Below are positions 7,832 through 16,268 of a DNA stretch of 64,000 nt, piece by piece. The notes beneath the pieces were generated by a model, which saw only the letters and a list, made by a program, of their open reading frames with translations, did no database searches and was not told the DNA's origin. Every line of letters begins with the position of its first letter. The stretch's first letter is position 1. The position numbers and the translations under genes are program-made. Source of the DNA: JBBKWX01 sp037969175 (GTDB taxonomy: Bacteria; Bacteroidota; Bacteroidia; AKYH767-A; JBBKVM01); contig JBBKWX010000105.1 in the NCBI GenBank assembly GCA_037969175.1, forward strand, positions 4,888 to 68,887, written 5' to 3'.

Positions 7832-9460
7832 ATGGCAAAACAAATCACATTTGACCTTGAAGCTCGTGATGCTCTGAAAAGAGGAGTTGACGCTTTAGCA
7901 AACGCTGTAAAGGTTACTTTGGGTCCTAAAGGACGTAATGTTATTATCGATAAAAAATACGGTGCACCTATCATTACAAAAGATGGTGTAACGGTAGCAA
8001 AAGAAATAGAATTGGCTGACCCTATCGAAAATATGGGTGCTCAGATGGTAAAAGAAGTTGCTTCTAAGACTGCAGATGTTGCAGGTGATGGAACTACAAC
8101 TGCTACTGTATTGGCTCAGGCCATTGTTACTGCAGGATTGAAGAATGTTGCAGCCGGCGCAAATCCGATGGATCTAAAACGAGGTATTGATAAAGCTGTA
8201 GTTGCTGTAATCGAAAACTTACGTAAACAAAGTAAATCTGTTGGTGATGATAATCAGAAGATAGAACAAGTTGCTACTATCTCTGGTAATAATGATCCTG
8301 AAATCGGTAAACTTATCGCAGAAGCAATGAAGCGTGTAAAGAAAGAAGGCGTTATCACTGTAGAAGAAGCAAAAGGAACTGAAACAACTGTTGAAGTTGT
8401 TGAAGGAATGCAATTTGACAGAGGATACATTTCTCCCTATTTCGTTACGAATGCTGACAAAATGGAGACCGTGATGGAGAATCCATACATTCTTATTTAC
8501 GACAAGAAGGTTTCAAGTATGAAAGAACTTCTTCCTGTTTTGGAAAAGGTTGTTCAATCAGGACGTCCAATGTTGATCATCGCAGAAGATATCGACGGAG
8601 AAGCATTGGCTACATTGGTAGTAAATAAAATCCGTGGTTCATTGAAGATCGCTGCTGTTAAAGCTCCGGGATTCGGAGATCGCAGAAAAGCGATGATGGA
8701 AGATATTGCTATTCTTACGGGTGGTACATTGATCTCAGAAGAGCGTGGATTCAAACTTGAGAATGCAGATATTACCATGTTGGGTACTGCTGAAAAGATC
8801 ACTATCGATAAAGACAATACGACAATTGTAAATGGTGGAGGTAAGAAGACGGATATCCAGGCTCGTGTTAAACAAATCAAAGCTCAGATTGAAACTACTA
8901 CATCGGATTATGATAAGGAAAAACTACAGGAACGTCTTGCAAAGTTAGCTGGCGGTGTTGCAGTACTTTATATTGGTGCAGCTACTGAAGTTGAAATGAA
9001 AGAGAAGAAAGATCGTGTTGATGATGCATTGCATGCAACCCGTGCTGCTGTTGAAGAAGGAATCGTACCGGGTGGTGGTGTAGCTTATATTCGTGCTATT
9101 TCTGCATTGGACAAACTTACAGGTTTGAATGAAGATGAAGTAACAGGAATCGCTATCATCAAGCGTTCTTTAGAAGAGCCATTGAGACAGATAGTTGCTA
9201 ACTGCGGTGGAGAAGGTTCTATTGTAGTTCAGAAAGTAAAAGAAGGTAAAGCTGATTTTGGATACAATGCTCGTACAGAAAAGTATGAAAATCTGCATGC
9301 TGCAGGTGTAATTGATCCAACAAAAGTGACCCGTATTGCTTTGGAAAATGCAGCATCTATTGCCGGAATGTTATTGACCACAGAATGTGTGTTAGCTGAC
9401 ATCAAAGAAGATAGACCTGCTATGCCGGCCGGAATGGGCGGTATGGACGGAATGATGTAA
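7832..9460 (+). CDS. groEL: Chaperonin GroEL
   Basis: 60-kDa chaperonin that folds proteins in an ATP-driven double ring. 542 aa, full length. It contains the nucleotide-binding motif GDGTTTATVLAQ (around residue 86), the conserved GVTVAKEIEL segment and the Gly/Met-rich tail GMGGMDGMM. It shares an operon with groES and ends at a strong terminator. Confidence 0.99.
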   Translation: MAKQITFDLEARDALKRGVDALANAVKVTLGPKGRNVIIDKKYGAPIITKDGVTVAKEIELADPIENMGAQMVKEVASKTADVAGDGTTTATVLAQAIVTAGLKNVAAGANPMDLKRGIDKAVVAVIENLRKQSKSVGDDNQKIEQVATISGNNDPEIGKLIAEAMKRVKKEGVITVEEAKGTETTVEVVEGMQFDRGYISPYFVTNADKMETVMENPYILIYDKKVSSMKELLPVLEKVVQSGRPMLIIAEDIDGEALATLVVNKIRGSLKIAAVKAPGFGDRRKAMMEDIAILTGGTLISEERGFKLENADITMLGTAEKITIDKDNTTIVNGGGKKTDIQARVKQIKAQIETTTSDYDKEKLQERLAKLAGGVAVLYIGAATEVEMKEKKDRVDDALHATRAAVEEGIVPGGGVAYIRAISALDKLTGLNEDEVTGIAIIKRSLEEPLRQIVANCGGEGSIVVQKVKEGKADFGYNARTEKYENLHAAGVIDPTKVTRIALENAASIAGMLLTTECVLADIKEDRPAMPAGMGGMDGMM

Positions 9461-9478
9461 TTTCTGTTTAATAATTAG

Positions 9479-9513
9479 AAAGCCCTGCAGGATTTATTTC
9501 TGCAGGGCTTTTT
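9479..9513 (+). terminator. Terminator after groEL
   Basis: 12-bp stem AAAGCCCTGCAG / CTGCAGGGCTTT with a 9-nt loop, followed by T residues. Confidence 0.92.
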
Positions 9514-9526
9514 GTGTTCAAAGGAC

Positions 9527-9556
9527 TTGATTTCAACATCAAATTTTCGTAATTTA
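9527..9556 (+). promoter_or_regulatory. Possible promoter for the DoxX-like gene
   Basis: TTG at 9527-9529, a 20-nt spacer and TAATTTA at 9550-9556, a partial match to TAnnTTTG. It lies 16 nt before the ATG and behind the groEL terminator. Confidence 0.35.
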
Positions 9557-9572
9557 TGTAAAATCTAATGTC

Positions 9573-10010
9573 ATGGATACATTATCTAAAATAGATAATT
9601 GGGGTGAATCTCATCCTTCTAGATCGCTTGAAATATTAAGAATAGTTTTGGGATTGATCATTTTCTTCAAAGGGGTATTTTTTATCCAAAATACCGAAGA
9701 GATAAATACGATGCTTTCCAATAGTAAACTAGCCTGGGGAACATTTATGATCGCTCATTATGTCGCTATGGCTCACCTTCTGGGAGGAATATTAATCACC
9801 ATTGGTTTAATTACCCGGATAGCAATCTCTTTCCAGCTTCCGGTATTACTCGGAGCAATTATCTTTGTAAATGCTCAGCATGGTTTTTTCAGCATGCAAA
9901 GTGAATTGGGTTTTTCCATATTGGTTTTTGTCTTACTCGTATTTTTCTTGTTTTATGGATCCGGTCCTTATTCAGTTGATCATTTTATGGAGAAGAACAA
10001 AAATGTTTAA
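9573..10010 (+). CDS. DoxX-like four-helix membrane protein
   Basis: 145 aa with four predicted membrane helices (about residues 20-40, 58-82, 88-106, 112-132), the layout of the DoxX/DoxD family. These proteins are linked to redox or oxidative-stress functions in some bacteria, but their reaction is generally unknown. It starts a four-gene run with csaA, the ATL gene and mrp; the gap to csaA is 8 nt. Confidence 0.7.
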   Translation: MDTLSKIDNWGESHPSRSLEILRIVLGLIIFFKGVFFIQNTEEINTMLSNSKLAWGTFMIAHYVAMAHLLGGILITIGLITRIAISFQLPVLLGAIIFVNAQHGFFSMQSELGFSILVFVLLVFFLFYGSGPYSVDHFMEKNKNV

Positions 10011-10018
10011 ATTGCTGA

Positions 10019-10360
10019 ATGATAATTCACGAGATCAGTTGGCAAGATTTTGAAAAAGTTGATATAAGGATAGGTACTATAATTTCAGTGATGGAATTTC
10101 CGGAAGCAAGGAAACCAGCTTACAAGTTATTGATCGATCTGGGAGATTTGGGCACAAAAAAATCCAGCGCACAAATTACTAATTTATACACAGTTGAAGA
10201 ATTGAAGGGAAAACAAGTTATTTGTGTTTGCAATTTCCCTCCAAAACAAATCGCAAATTGGATCTCTGAAGTATTGGTAACCGGTTTTTCAGATCCAAAT
10301 GGAAATATCGTTCTCGCCACTGTTGATCAGAAATTGCAGAATGGCAGTAAATTACATTGA
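10019..10360 (+). CDS. csaA: CsaA-like tRNA-binding (OB-fold) protein
   Basis: 113 aa covering one tRNA-binding OB-fold domain (VDIRIGTIISVMEFPEARKPAYKL, then QVICVCNFPPKQIANWISEVLVTGF), related to Arc1p and the C-terminal domain of bacterial methionyl-tRNA synthetase. CsaA in Bacillus has chaperone-like activity and binds preproteins, while the family binds RNA. The stop abuts the next start directly (TGA then ATG), so translation is probably coupled to the alkyltransferase-like gene. Confidence 0.85.
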   Translation: MIIHEISWQDFEKVDIRIGTIISVMEFPEARKPAYKLLIDLGDLGTKKSSAQITNLYTVEELKGKQVICVCNFPPKQIANWISEVLVTGFSDPNGNIVLATVDQKLQNGSKLH

Positions 10361-10705
10361 ATGGTAAAGGACACGGATTTTTTTTCAAGAGTCTTTGAAG
10401 TAGTGAGACAAATCCCTGAAGGCAAAGTAACAAGCTATGGTGCCATTGCGAGATACCTGGGAACAAGCCGTTCGTCTCGCATGGTTGGTTGGGCAATGAA
10501 TGCATCACATAGCAGTAAACTTTTCATTCCTGCGCACAGGGTAGTGAATCGAAATGGAGTTCTAACAGGTAAGAATCATTTTGGCAGTCCGAATCTAATG
10601 CAAGAACTGTTGGAGAATGAAGGAATTAATGTAAAAAATGATCAGATCATTGATTTTAATGAGAAATTCTGGGACCCTTTGGTGTATTTAAAAAGTGATA
10701 AGTAA
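10361..10705 (+). CDS. Alkyltransferase-like (ATL) DNA-binding protein
   Basis: 114 aa matching the DNA-binding domain of O6-alkylguanine-DNA alkyltransferase: GKVTSYGAIARYLG at 21-34 and the RMVGWAMNAS recognition region at 40-49. The active-site motif, normally PCHRV, is PAHRV here, so Ala58 replaces the alkyl-accepting Cys. The protein therefore cannot repair by alkyl transfer. By analogy with E. coli and fission-yeast ATLs it should bind O6-alkylguanine and hand lesions to nucleotide excision repair. The gene lies between csaA and mrp. Confidence 0.88.
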   Translation: MVKDTDFFSRVFEVVRQIPEGKVTSYGAIARYLGTSRSSRMVGWAMNASHSSKLFIPAHRVVNRNGVLTGKNHFGSPNLMQELLENEGINVKNDQIIDFNEKFWDPLVYLKSDK

Positions 10706-10715
10706 GGCTTTTTCG

Positions 10716-10723
10716 TAAATTTG
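10716..10723 (+). promoter_or_regulatory. -7 box just ahead of mrp
   Basis: TAAATTTG matches TAnnTTTG exactly and ends 6 nt before the mrp ATG, so a transcript from here would be leaderless or nearly so. I see no good TTG -33 element at the right distance. Confidence 0.4.
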
Positions 10724-10729
10724 CATCAA

Positions 10730-11830
10730 ATGATCACAAAAGAACAAGTACTGGAAGCATTGAGTTATGTTGAAGAGCCCGATCTGAAAAAAGATCTGGT
10801 TACGTTAAACATGATTGAAAATGTAGAAGTAGATGGTAAGTCAGTGAGTTTCACTGTTGTATTAACAACACCAGCATGCCCTTTGAAGGAATTGATAGAA
10901 AGAGCTTGTGTTAACGCTATCATACATTACGTTGACAAGGATGCCCAAGTAAAAGTTAATCTAACTGCGCGCGTCACATCTGGTCGTCCTAACCAGGAGG
11001 CATTGCTACCGCAAGTAAAAAACATCATTGCTGTAGCATCAGGAAAAGGTGGAGTAGGAAAATCGACAGTAGCAGTGAATCTGGCTGTAGCTCTTGCTCA
11101 GTTAGGTGCGAAAGTGGGTTTGATTGATGCAGATATTTACGGTCCATCAGCACCTATCATGTTCGGAGTAGCAAACGAAAAATTATTTGTCAAGGAAACC
11201 GCTGAAGGAAAAAGTGTGATCGTGCCAATTGAAAGGCATGGTGTAAAACTTCTTTCAATGGGATTTCTTGCAGACCCTGAGAAAGCGATTGTATGGAGAG
11301 GTCCAATGGCATCAAAAGCTTTGAGACAATTACTGTCCGATGCAGAATGGGGAGAATTAGATTATATGATCGTTGATCTGCCTCCGGGAACAGGTGATAT
11401 CCATTTGACATTAGTCTCTGCTGTGCCTGTCACAGGAGCAATCATCGTTTCTACTCCACAGGATATTGCATTGGCTGATGCGATCAAAGGAGTTGATATG
11501 TTTAGAATGGATTCGGTGAAGGTACCCATCCTGGGCTTGGTTGAAAACATGGCATACTTTACTCCTGCTGAATTACCTGAAAACAAATATTATATTTTCG
11601 GAAAAGAAGGATGTAAGAATCTTGCATCCAGACTTGAATTACCTTTCCTGGGTGAAATACCTATTGTACAAAGTATCCGTGAAGGCGGAGATCAAGGAGT
11701 ACCTGTAGCATTGGATTCATCCACACCTTCAGGACTCGCATTTGAAAATCTTGCAGCTCAGGTTGCACAGCAGGTTGCTATAAGAAATGCAACCTTAGCT
11801 CCTACTCAAACTATTCAAGCTGTTCATTAA
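10730..11830 (+). CDS. mrp: Mrp/ApbC-type iron-sulfur cluster carrier ATPase
   Basis: P-loop ATPase that carries and delivers Fe-S clusters. An N-terminal FSCA/MIP18 (DUF59) domain (about residues 1-80) precedes the MinD-like domain with the deviant Walker A GKGGVGKST (about 105-113) and switch region DLPPGTGDIHLT. I chose the ATG at 10730 over an in-frame TTG at 10721 because the latter lies inside the -7 promoter box. The ATG gives 366 aa. The usual C-terminal CxxC is not obvious here; the visible cysteines are scattered. The stop overlaps the nfu start by one base (TAATG). Confidence 0.93.
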   Translation: MITKEQVLEALSYVEEPDLKKDLVTLNMIENVEVDGKSVSFTVVLTTPACPLKELIERACVNAIIHYVDKDAQVKVNLTARVTSGRPNQEALLPQVKNIIAVASGKGGVGKSTVAVNLAVALAQLGAKVGLIDADIYGPSAPIMFGVANEKLFVKETAEGKSVIVPIERHGVKLLSMGFLADPEKAIVWRGPMASKALRQLLSDAEWGELDYMIVDLPPGTGDIHLTLVSAVPVTGAIIVSTPQDIALADAIKGVDMFRMDSVKVPILGLVENMAYFTPAELPENKYYIFGKEGCKNLASRLELPFLGEIPIVQSIREGGDQGVPVALDSSTPSGLAFENLAAQVAQQVAIRNATLAPTQTIQAVH

Positions 11831-12102
11831 TGAAACTAAATAAAGATCCAAAATTTTTAGCACGAATAGAATCTACATTAGATTCTCTCAGACCCTATCT
11901 TAGAACTGATGGAGGAGACGTTTCGTTAGTTGAAGTAACAGATGGAATGATCGTAAAATTAAAACTGTTAGGTGCATGCTCATCTTGTTCGATGAGTATG
12001 ATGACCTTAAAAGCAGGAATTGAACAAGCAGTATTAAAAGCTATACCTGAGATCGTATCTGTTGAATCTGTTTCTTCAGTAGATGAAGCAATGGAGTTAT
12101 GA
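11830..12102 (+). CDS. nfu: NifU-like (Nfu) Fe-S scaffold protein
   Basis: 90 aa, a single Nfu domain with the metal-binding motif CSSC in GACSSCSMSMMTLKAG (about residues 50-65) preceded by LRTDGGDVSLVEV. Such proteins hold a transient 4Fe-4S cluster and pass it to target enzymes. It is translationally coupled to mrp (TAATG), so the two form an Fe-S delivery unit. The local substrate korAB needs Fe-S clusters, though a direct link is only suggestive. Confidence 0.92.
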   Translation: MKLNKDPKFLARIESTLDSLRPYLRTDGGDVSLVEVTDGMIVKLKLLGACSSCSMSMMTLKAGIEQAVLKAIPEIVSVESVSSVDEAMEL

Positions 12103-12113
12103 TCTCTATTATT

Positions 12114-12157
12114 AAAACAAAGCCCCGCATTTCATTTGAATTGCGGGGCTTTGTTTT
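12114..12157. terminator. Bidirectional terminator between nfu and a hydrolase
   Basis: 16-bp stem AAAACAAAGCCCCGCA (12114-12129) / TGCGGGGCTTTGTTTT (12142-12157). It has T-rich flanks on both strands and serves the convergent genes nfu and the hydrolase ending at 12174. Confidence 0.93.
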
Positions 12158-12173
12158 ATATGATAAAAATTGA

Positions 12174-12992
12174 TCAGTTATTCAAAAAGTTTGAAATCTC
12201 TTCGAAGTATTTATTTTTATCAGAAGTAAAATTCTTATCGTTTGAAGGACTTCCTTTAACTATGTATGTTTTGGTTATGCCTTTTAATAATTTGGTATCA
12301 GCAGGGGTAATAAGATCATCATTCGCTGAAACAATCACTAGTACTCCTTTCAAGTGTGCAGGAGTTTTGCCGTAGGCATAAAGAGGTTCATAGTTTTTAT
12401 CAAATCCAAAAGGCATCATTACTTCTTTTTGACGACGTTCTTTGATCTTGTTCTTCATTGTTTCAAGACTAAGAAATGGACCATCTGCTACGATCTTTTG
12501 TGTCTCCACTCTATTCGCTCCAACTCCTAAAGAAATGCCTGCTCCTATGTTGGTTCCATAAAGATTGAATTTTGTAATTGCTCTGCTTTTTCTCAGGTAA
12601 TCAAGAACACTGCTGAGATCCGTCAGGAACTGCGGGTAAATATAAATTTCAGGATCGATCTGGAATTCTGAACTGGCTCCATAACCTCTGTAATCATAAG
12701 CTGCTACATTATAACCTGCAGATAAAAAACTATTTATTTGTTCCAGATTGTCTGCCATATTTCCGTCTCCACTACCACTTATTACCATCCAATTAGTAGT
12801 CTTTTTTGTTGTTTCGAAAAACCACGCATTTAATGTAGCTCCATCTGAAGTAGGAACTTTTTCTTCTTTGTATTTCATTCCAAATTTATCCGGAGTGACC
12901 TTGTATTCTTTTACCGGATTCAAGGCATTTGCATTCGATGAAAAAATGCAAATCAATATTACTAACACAATTGAACTTAAACTGAATTTCAT
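12174..12992 (-). CDS. Exported alpha/beta-hydrolase-fold protein lacking the Ser nucleophile
   Basis: 272 aa with a Sec signal peptide (cleavage probably after SSNANA, about residue 23), so periplasmic or surface. The fold is a BAAT/dienelactone-type alpha/beta hydrolase: AYDYRGYGASSE, a strand-turn at residues 144-152 reading LYGTNIGAG, and an acid/His region (VSANDDLITPAD). The nucleophile elbow is normally GxSxG, but here the central residue is Asn148 (codon AAC). That predicts loss of normal esterase activity, a pseudoenzyme or a different chemistry. A promoter box lies at 13022-13029. Confidence 0.8.
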   Translation of the reverse strand: MKFSLSSIVLVILICIFSSNANALNPVKEYKVTPDKFGMKYKEEKVPTSDGATLNAWFFETTKKTTNWMVISGSGDGNMADNLEQINSFLSAGYNVAAYDYRGYGASSEFQIDPEIYIYPQFLTDLSSVLDYLRKSRAITKFNLYGTNIGAGISLGVGANRVETQKIVADGPFLSLETMKNKIKERRQKEVMMPFGFDKNYEPLYAYGKTPAHLKGVLVIVSANDDLITPADTKLLKGITKTYIVKGSPSNDKNFTSDKNKYFEEISNFLNN

Positions 12993-13021
12993 GAATCTGA
13001 ATTTTGCGGATTATTATTATC

Positions 13022-13057
13022 CAAAAATAACAAAGACAAGGCGAATCTATTGCCTTG
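13022..13057 (-). promoter_or_regulatory. Weak terminator plus promoter between two minus-strand genes
   Basis: CAAGGC (13037-13042) and GCCTTG (13052-13057) form a stem extended by G-T and A-T pairs. On the minus strand it is followed by a T-rich run, a plausible weak terminator for the esterase gene. TATTTTTG (complement of 13022-13029), an exact TAnnTTTG box for the hydrolase gene, comes directly after it. Confidence 0.5.
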
Positions 13058-13080
13058 AATTTTCTTTATTTATTAACAAC

Positions 13081-14292
13081 CTACTTACTGATCATTAATT
13101 TTATCCGCCTGGAAGTTCCATTTCGCAGAACTAACTCAGCAACATAGCTGCCTGACCGGGGTATAGTGATCTCCAAATTTCCTTTCTGAACTTCATCTAT
13201 GATCAGCTGTCCTTTTAGATCATAGACCCGGATTGAACTCACTTCTTTTTCATTTATACCGGAAAACCTAACTAATCCGGAAGAGGGCTGGGGGAAGGCC
13301 AAGATTTCTTCTATTTCGATTTGAGGGATAGAACTTATTAAATTACAACTCAAGTGATCAAAAAGAAAATTCTTTACGTGGGTTACTGTACTATCCATAT
13401 ATGCTGCACTTCCTGCATATGGCACGTGTCCGGCTCCAATGAAGGTCTTTAGATCTGATTCTGTCTGAATGGAATCTGCATACAGATCCAGTGCTCCGGA
13501 GCCATCTACCGGCATAATTGGAAATACATTTAAAAGATACAGTGTTGCTGTGCCATAGGGTACGACATTATCATTGGTACCATGCACACTTACAAGTGGG
13601 AGGTCATTATTCTCTAACCATCTTTTTTCACCCAGTGCTCCACAAAGATTAATCACACCTTTTGTACTAACACTAAATCCGGGATTCCCACTGAGTCCCT
13701 CAAAGCCACCTACTGCAGCAGTGTCAATATATACTGGTACTTCTAAGGTCTTATCTAAATAAGCCATGTGAAGTGCTGTAATGGCTCCTGCGGAACTACC
13801 ACCGATCCAGATCTGGGTAGTATCAATTTTATATGCATTGCCAGTCTGGGCGGTCATATAAAAATACCTAACTGAAGCCTTCATGTCTTGAACTGCCCGC
13901 ATCACTGATAAAGTAGTATTCGCCTGATTGAACGGACTGGTGATGCCTAATCGATATTCGATAGAAGCTGTTATATATCCCATTTTTGCAAACTTGTTGC
14001 AAATTGTGACCACATCAGCATCTTTCCTTGTGCCGGTTACAAAACTACCCCCGTGGGCAAAAATGAGCAATGGACGCAATTGAGCAGTATCACCGGCCGG
14101 TTGATAGATATCCATTTTAAGGATCAGGTTTGCGCCCGTATTTGTAATGCTATTGCCGTATACAACATCCTTTATCGTATCAACACTCGAAAATATTGTT
14201 GAATTATATCTTATCCCATCACAAAATACCTGAGCATTAACATATGTAATGCAATTTGCTGCAATTAGTAAACAAAAAAAGATCTTTCTCAT
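13081..14292 (-). CDS. Secreted carboxylesterase with T9SS sorting domain
   Basis: Start taken at 14292, where a clean signal peptide begins (MRKIFFCLLIAANCITYVNA); the frame is open further upstream but adds unlikely residues. The alpha/beta-hydrolase domain of the carboxylesterase/BD-FAE type has the oxyanion motif HGGSF at 80-84, nucleophile Ser167 in GGSSAG, and later Asp (GTNDNVVPYG) and His (GAGHVPY) candidates. The last 75 residues (FPQPSSGLVRFSG...YDLKGQLI...GSYVAEL...) have the pattern of a type A T9SS C-terminal sorting domain, so it is probably exported across the outer membrane. 403 aa. Substrate unknown. Confidence 0.88.
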   Translation of the reverse strand: MRKIFFCLLIAANCITYVNAQVFCDGIRYNSTIFSSVDTIKDVVYGNSITNTGANLILKMDIYQPAGDTAQLRPLLIFAHGGSFVTGTRKDADVVTICNKFAKMGYITASIEYRLGITSPFNQANTTLSVMRAVQDMKASVRYFYMTAQTGNAYKIDTTQIWIGGSSAGAITALHMAYLDKTLEVPVYIDTAAVGGFEGLSGNPGFSVSTKGVINLCGALGEKRWLENNDLPLVSVHGTNDNVVPYGTATLYLLNVFPIMPVDGSGALDLYADSIQTESDLKTFIGAGHVPYAGSAAYMDSTVTHVKNFLFDHLSCNLISSIPQIEIEEILAFPQPSSGLVRFSGINEKEVSSIRVYDLKGQLIIDEVQKGNLEITIPRSGSYVAELVLRNGTSRRIKLMISK

Positions 14293-14376
14293 AAAAGTAG
14301 TTTTGGCGATGCAATTTATACAAATGTTAGTATCAAGCAATCAAATTTTGCAGATATGGCATTATGCACTATATGT

Positions 14377-14390
14377 AGTACATTTGTACT
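14377..14390. promoter_or_regulatory. korAB -7 box inside palindrome AGTACA-TT-TGTACT
   Basis: The -7 box TACATTTG occupies 14379-14386, 29 nt before the korA ATG. It is embedded in a perfect 6-bp palindrome at 14377-14390. A dimeric repressor bound here would cover the promoter. No regulator is encoded beside it. Confidence 0.5.
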
Positions 14391-14415
14391 CTCATAGATT
14401 AAATCCCATCCTATT

Positions 14416-16266
14416 ATGAACCGCACTTCGGATGTGCTCGATCATGTGATCATCAAGTTTGCCGGTGATTCCGGTGACGGGATGCAGCTCACCGGCACAC
14501 AGTTTACAAATACAGCAGCCCTTTTAGGAAATGACCTAAGTACATTCCCAGATTTTCCGGCGGAGATTCGTGCTCCTCTTGGCACACTCGCAGGTGTTTC
14601 TGGATATCAGCTTCATTTTGGAAGTGTAGAGATCCATACTCCCGGTGATCAATGTGATGTATTGGTTGTGATGAATGCTGCCGGACTTAAGGCTAATTTG
14701 AGAAACCTAAGGCCCGGAGGAATTATCATAGCAAATACTGATGGTTTTGATCCAAAAAATCTAAGGCTTTCTAAATATCCGGAAGGGGTTAATCCTATTG
14801 AAGATAATTCTTTAGAAGGATACAAAGTTATCAAGGTCGATGTTACTAAAATGACACGTACGGCTTTGGTTGATTCCGGACTTGGGATTAAAGAAATAGA
14901 CCGTTCAAAGAACATGTTCGTTCTTGGATTTTTATATTGGATGTACAATAGATCAATAGACAACAGTGTAAAATTCTTAACGGATAAATTCAGCAAGAAA
15001 CCAGAGATCTTAGATGCCAACATAAAAATTCTTAAAGCGGGATACCATTATGGTGAAACGAGCGAAGAATTTGGAACCAGGTTTATTGTAAACCCGGCGA
15101 AAATGCCGGCAGGTGTTTATCGTAATATTATGGGAAATCAAGCCACGGCTCTGGGTTTCATAGCAGCTTCAAAAAAATCAGGACTCGATCTTTTTTATGG
15201 CTCCTACCCTATCACTCCTGCCTCAGACGTTTTACATGAACTTTCAAAACATAAACATTTTGGGGTTCGTACATTTCAAGCGGAAGATGAAATAGCAGCA
15301 ATATGCTCATCAATAGGTGCGTCCTTTGGAGGGCATCTTGGAATAACTGCATCATCCGGCCCGGGTATAGCTTTGAAGACTGAAGCCATTGGATTAGCTA
15401 TTATGCTTGAGATCCCTTTGGTGATATTAAACGTTCAAAGAGGTGGTCCTTCAACCGGACTTCCTACTAAGACTGAACAAAGTGATTTGATGCAAGCTTA
15501 TTATGGCAGAAACGGAGAAGCTCCTATGCCCATCATAGCTGCATCTAGTCCTGCAGATTGTTTTTTCGCAGCTTTCGAAGCATGCAAGATCGCATTGGAA
15601 CATATGATTCCGGTTATGCTCTTGACAGATGGTTATATTGCCAATGGAGCTGAACCCTGGAGATTTCCAAAATCTGAAGATCTAAATGAGATCAAACCGG
15701 TTTTTGCAAAGGCTCCTGCAGATGGAGAAAAATTTCTTCCTTACAAAAGAGATGAAAAATTAAGCCGCCCCTGGGCTGTACCCGGTATGAAAGGTATGGA
15801 ACATCGCATTGGTGGATTAGAAAAAGAACACGAGACCGGAAACATTTCTTATGATCCTGACAATCATCAATTCATGATCAAATTAAGAGAAGAAAAGGTA
15901 GAAAAGATCGCTGATTATATTCCAAAATTAAAAGTGGAAACCGGCAATGAAAAAGGAAAACTCCTGATCCTTGGATGGGGCTCAACAGCCGGTGCTATCA
16001 AAGGTGCAGTACAAAGAGCGATTTTAGAAGGTTATGATGTAAGTCAGGCTCATCTAAGAAATATGAGACCATTTCCATCTAATTTAGGTGAGGTCTTAAA
16101 TAGCTTTGAACATGTTATCATTCCTGAAATGAACGAGGGTCAATTAATAAAGATCATTCGTGATAAATATCTTATCCCGGCACAAGGGTTTAATAAAGTT
16201 CAGGGACTTCCATTTACATCAGGCGAATTATACAATCACATAGTCGACTATTTTAAAAATTCTTGA
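14416..16266 (+). CDS. korA: 2-oxoacid:ferredoxin oxidoreductase, fused gamma-alpha subunit
   Basis: Oxidises a 2-oxoacid, most likely 2-oxoglutarate, to the acyl-CoA while reducing ferredoxin. The first 190 residues are the gamma domain (IIKFAGDSGDGMQLTG). Then follows the alpha/pyrimidine-binding domain (YPITPASDVLHELSKH, FQAEDEIAAI, QRGGPSTGLPTKTEQSDL) and a transketolase C-terminal-like domain (ILGWGSTAGAIKGA). This 616-aa gamma-alpha fusion is the two-subunit KorAB/OorAB layout. The substrate cannot be fixed from sequence; pyruvate or branched 2-oxoacids remain possible. The stop is 2 nt before the korB ATG. Confidence 0.92.
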   Translation: MNRTSDVLDHVIIKFAGDSGDGMQLTGTQFTNTAALLGNDLSTFPDFPAEIRAPLGTLAGVSGYQLHFGSVEIHTPGDQCDVLVVMNAAGLKANLRNLRPGGIIIANTDGFDPKNLRLSKYPEGVNPIEDNSLEGYKVIKVDVTKMTRTALVDSGLGIKEIDRSKNMFVLGFLYWMYNRSIDNSVKFLTDKFSKKPEILDANIKILKAGYHYGETSEEFGTRFIVNPAKMPAGVYRNIMGNQATALGFIAASKKSGLDLFYGSYPITPASDVLHELSKHKHFGVRTFQAEDEIAAICSSIGASFGGHLGITASSGPGIALKTEAIGLAIMLEIPLVILNVQRGGPSTGLPTKTEQSDLMQAYYGRNGEAPMPIIAASSPADCFFAAFEACKIALEHMIPVMLLTDGYIANGAEPWRFPKSEDLNEIKPVFAKAPADGEKFLPYKRDEKLSRPWAVPGMKGMEHRIGGLEKEHETGNISYDPDNHQFMIKLREEKVEKIADYIPKLKVETGNEKGKLLILGWGSTAGAIKGAVQRAILEGYDVSQAHLRNMRPFPSNLGEVLNSFEHVIIPEMNEGQLIKIIRDKYLIPAQGFNKVQGLPFTSGELYNHIVDYFKNS

Positions 16267-16268
16267 TC

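Noticed and set aside
8554..8880. 108-codon antisense frame in groEL
   Set aside because: Composition is a mirror of groEL codons.
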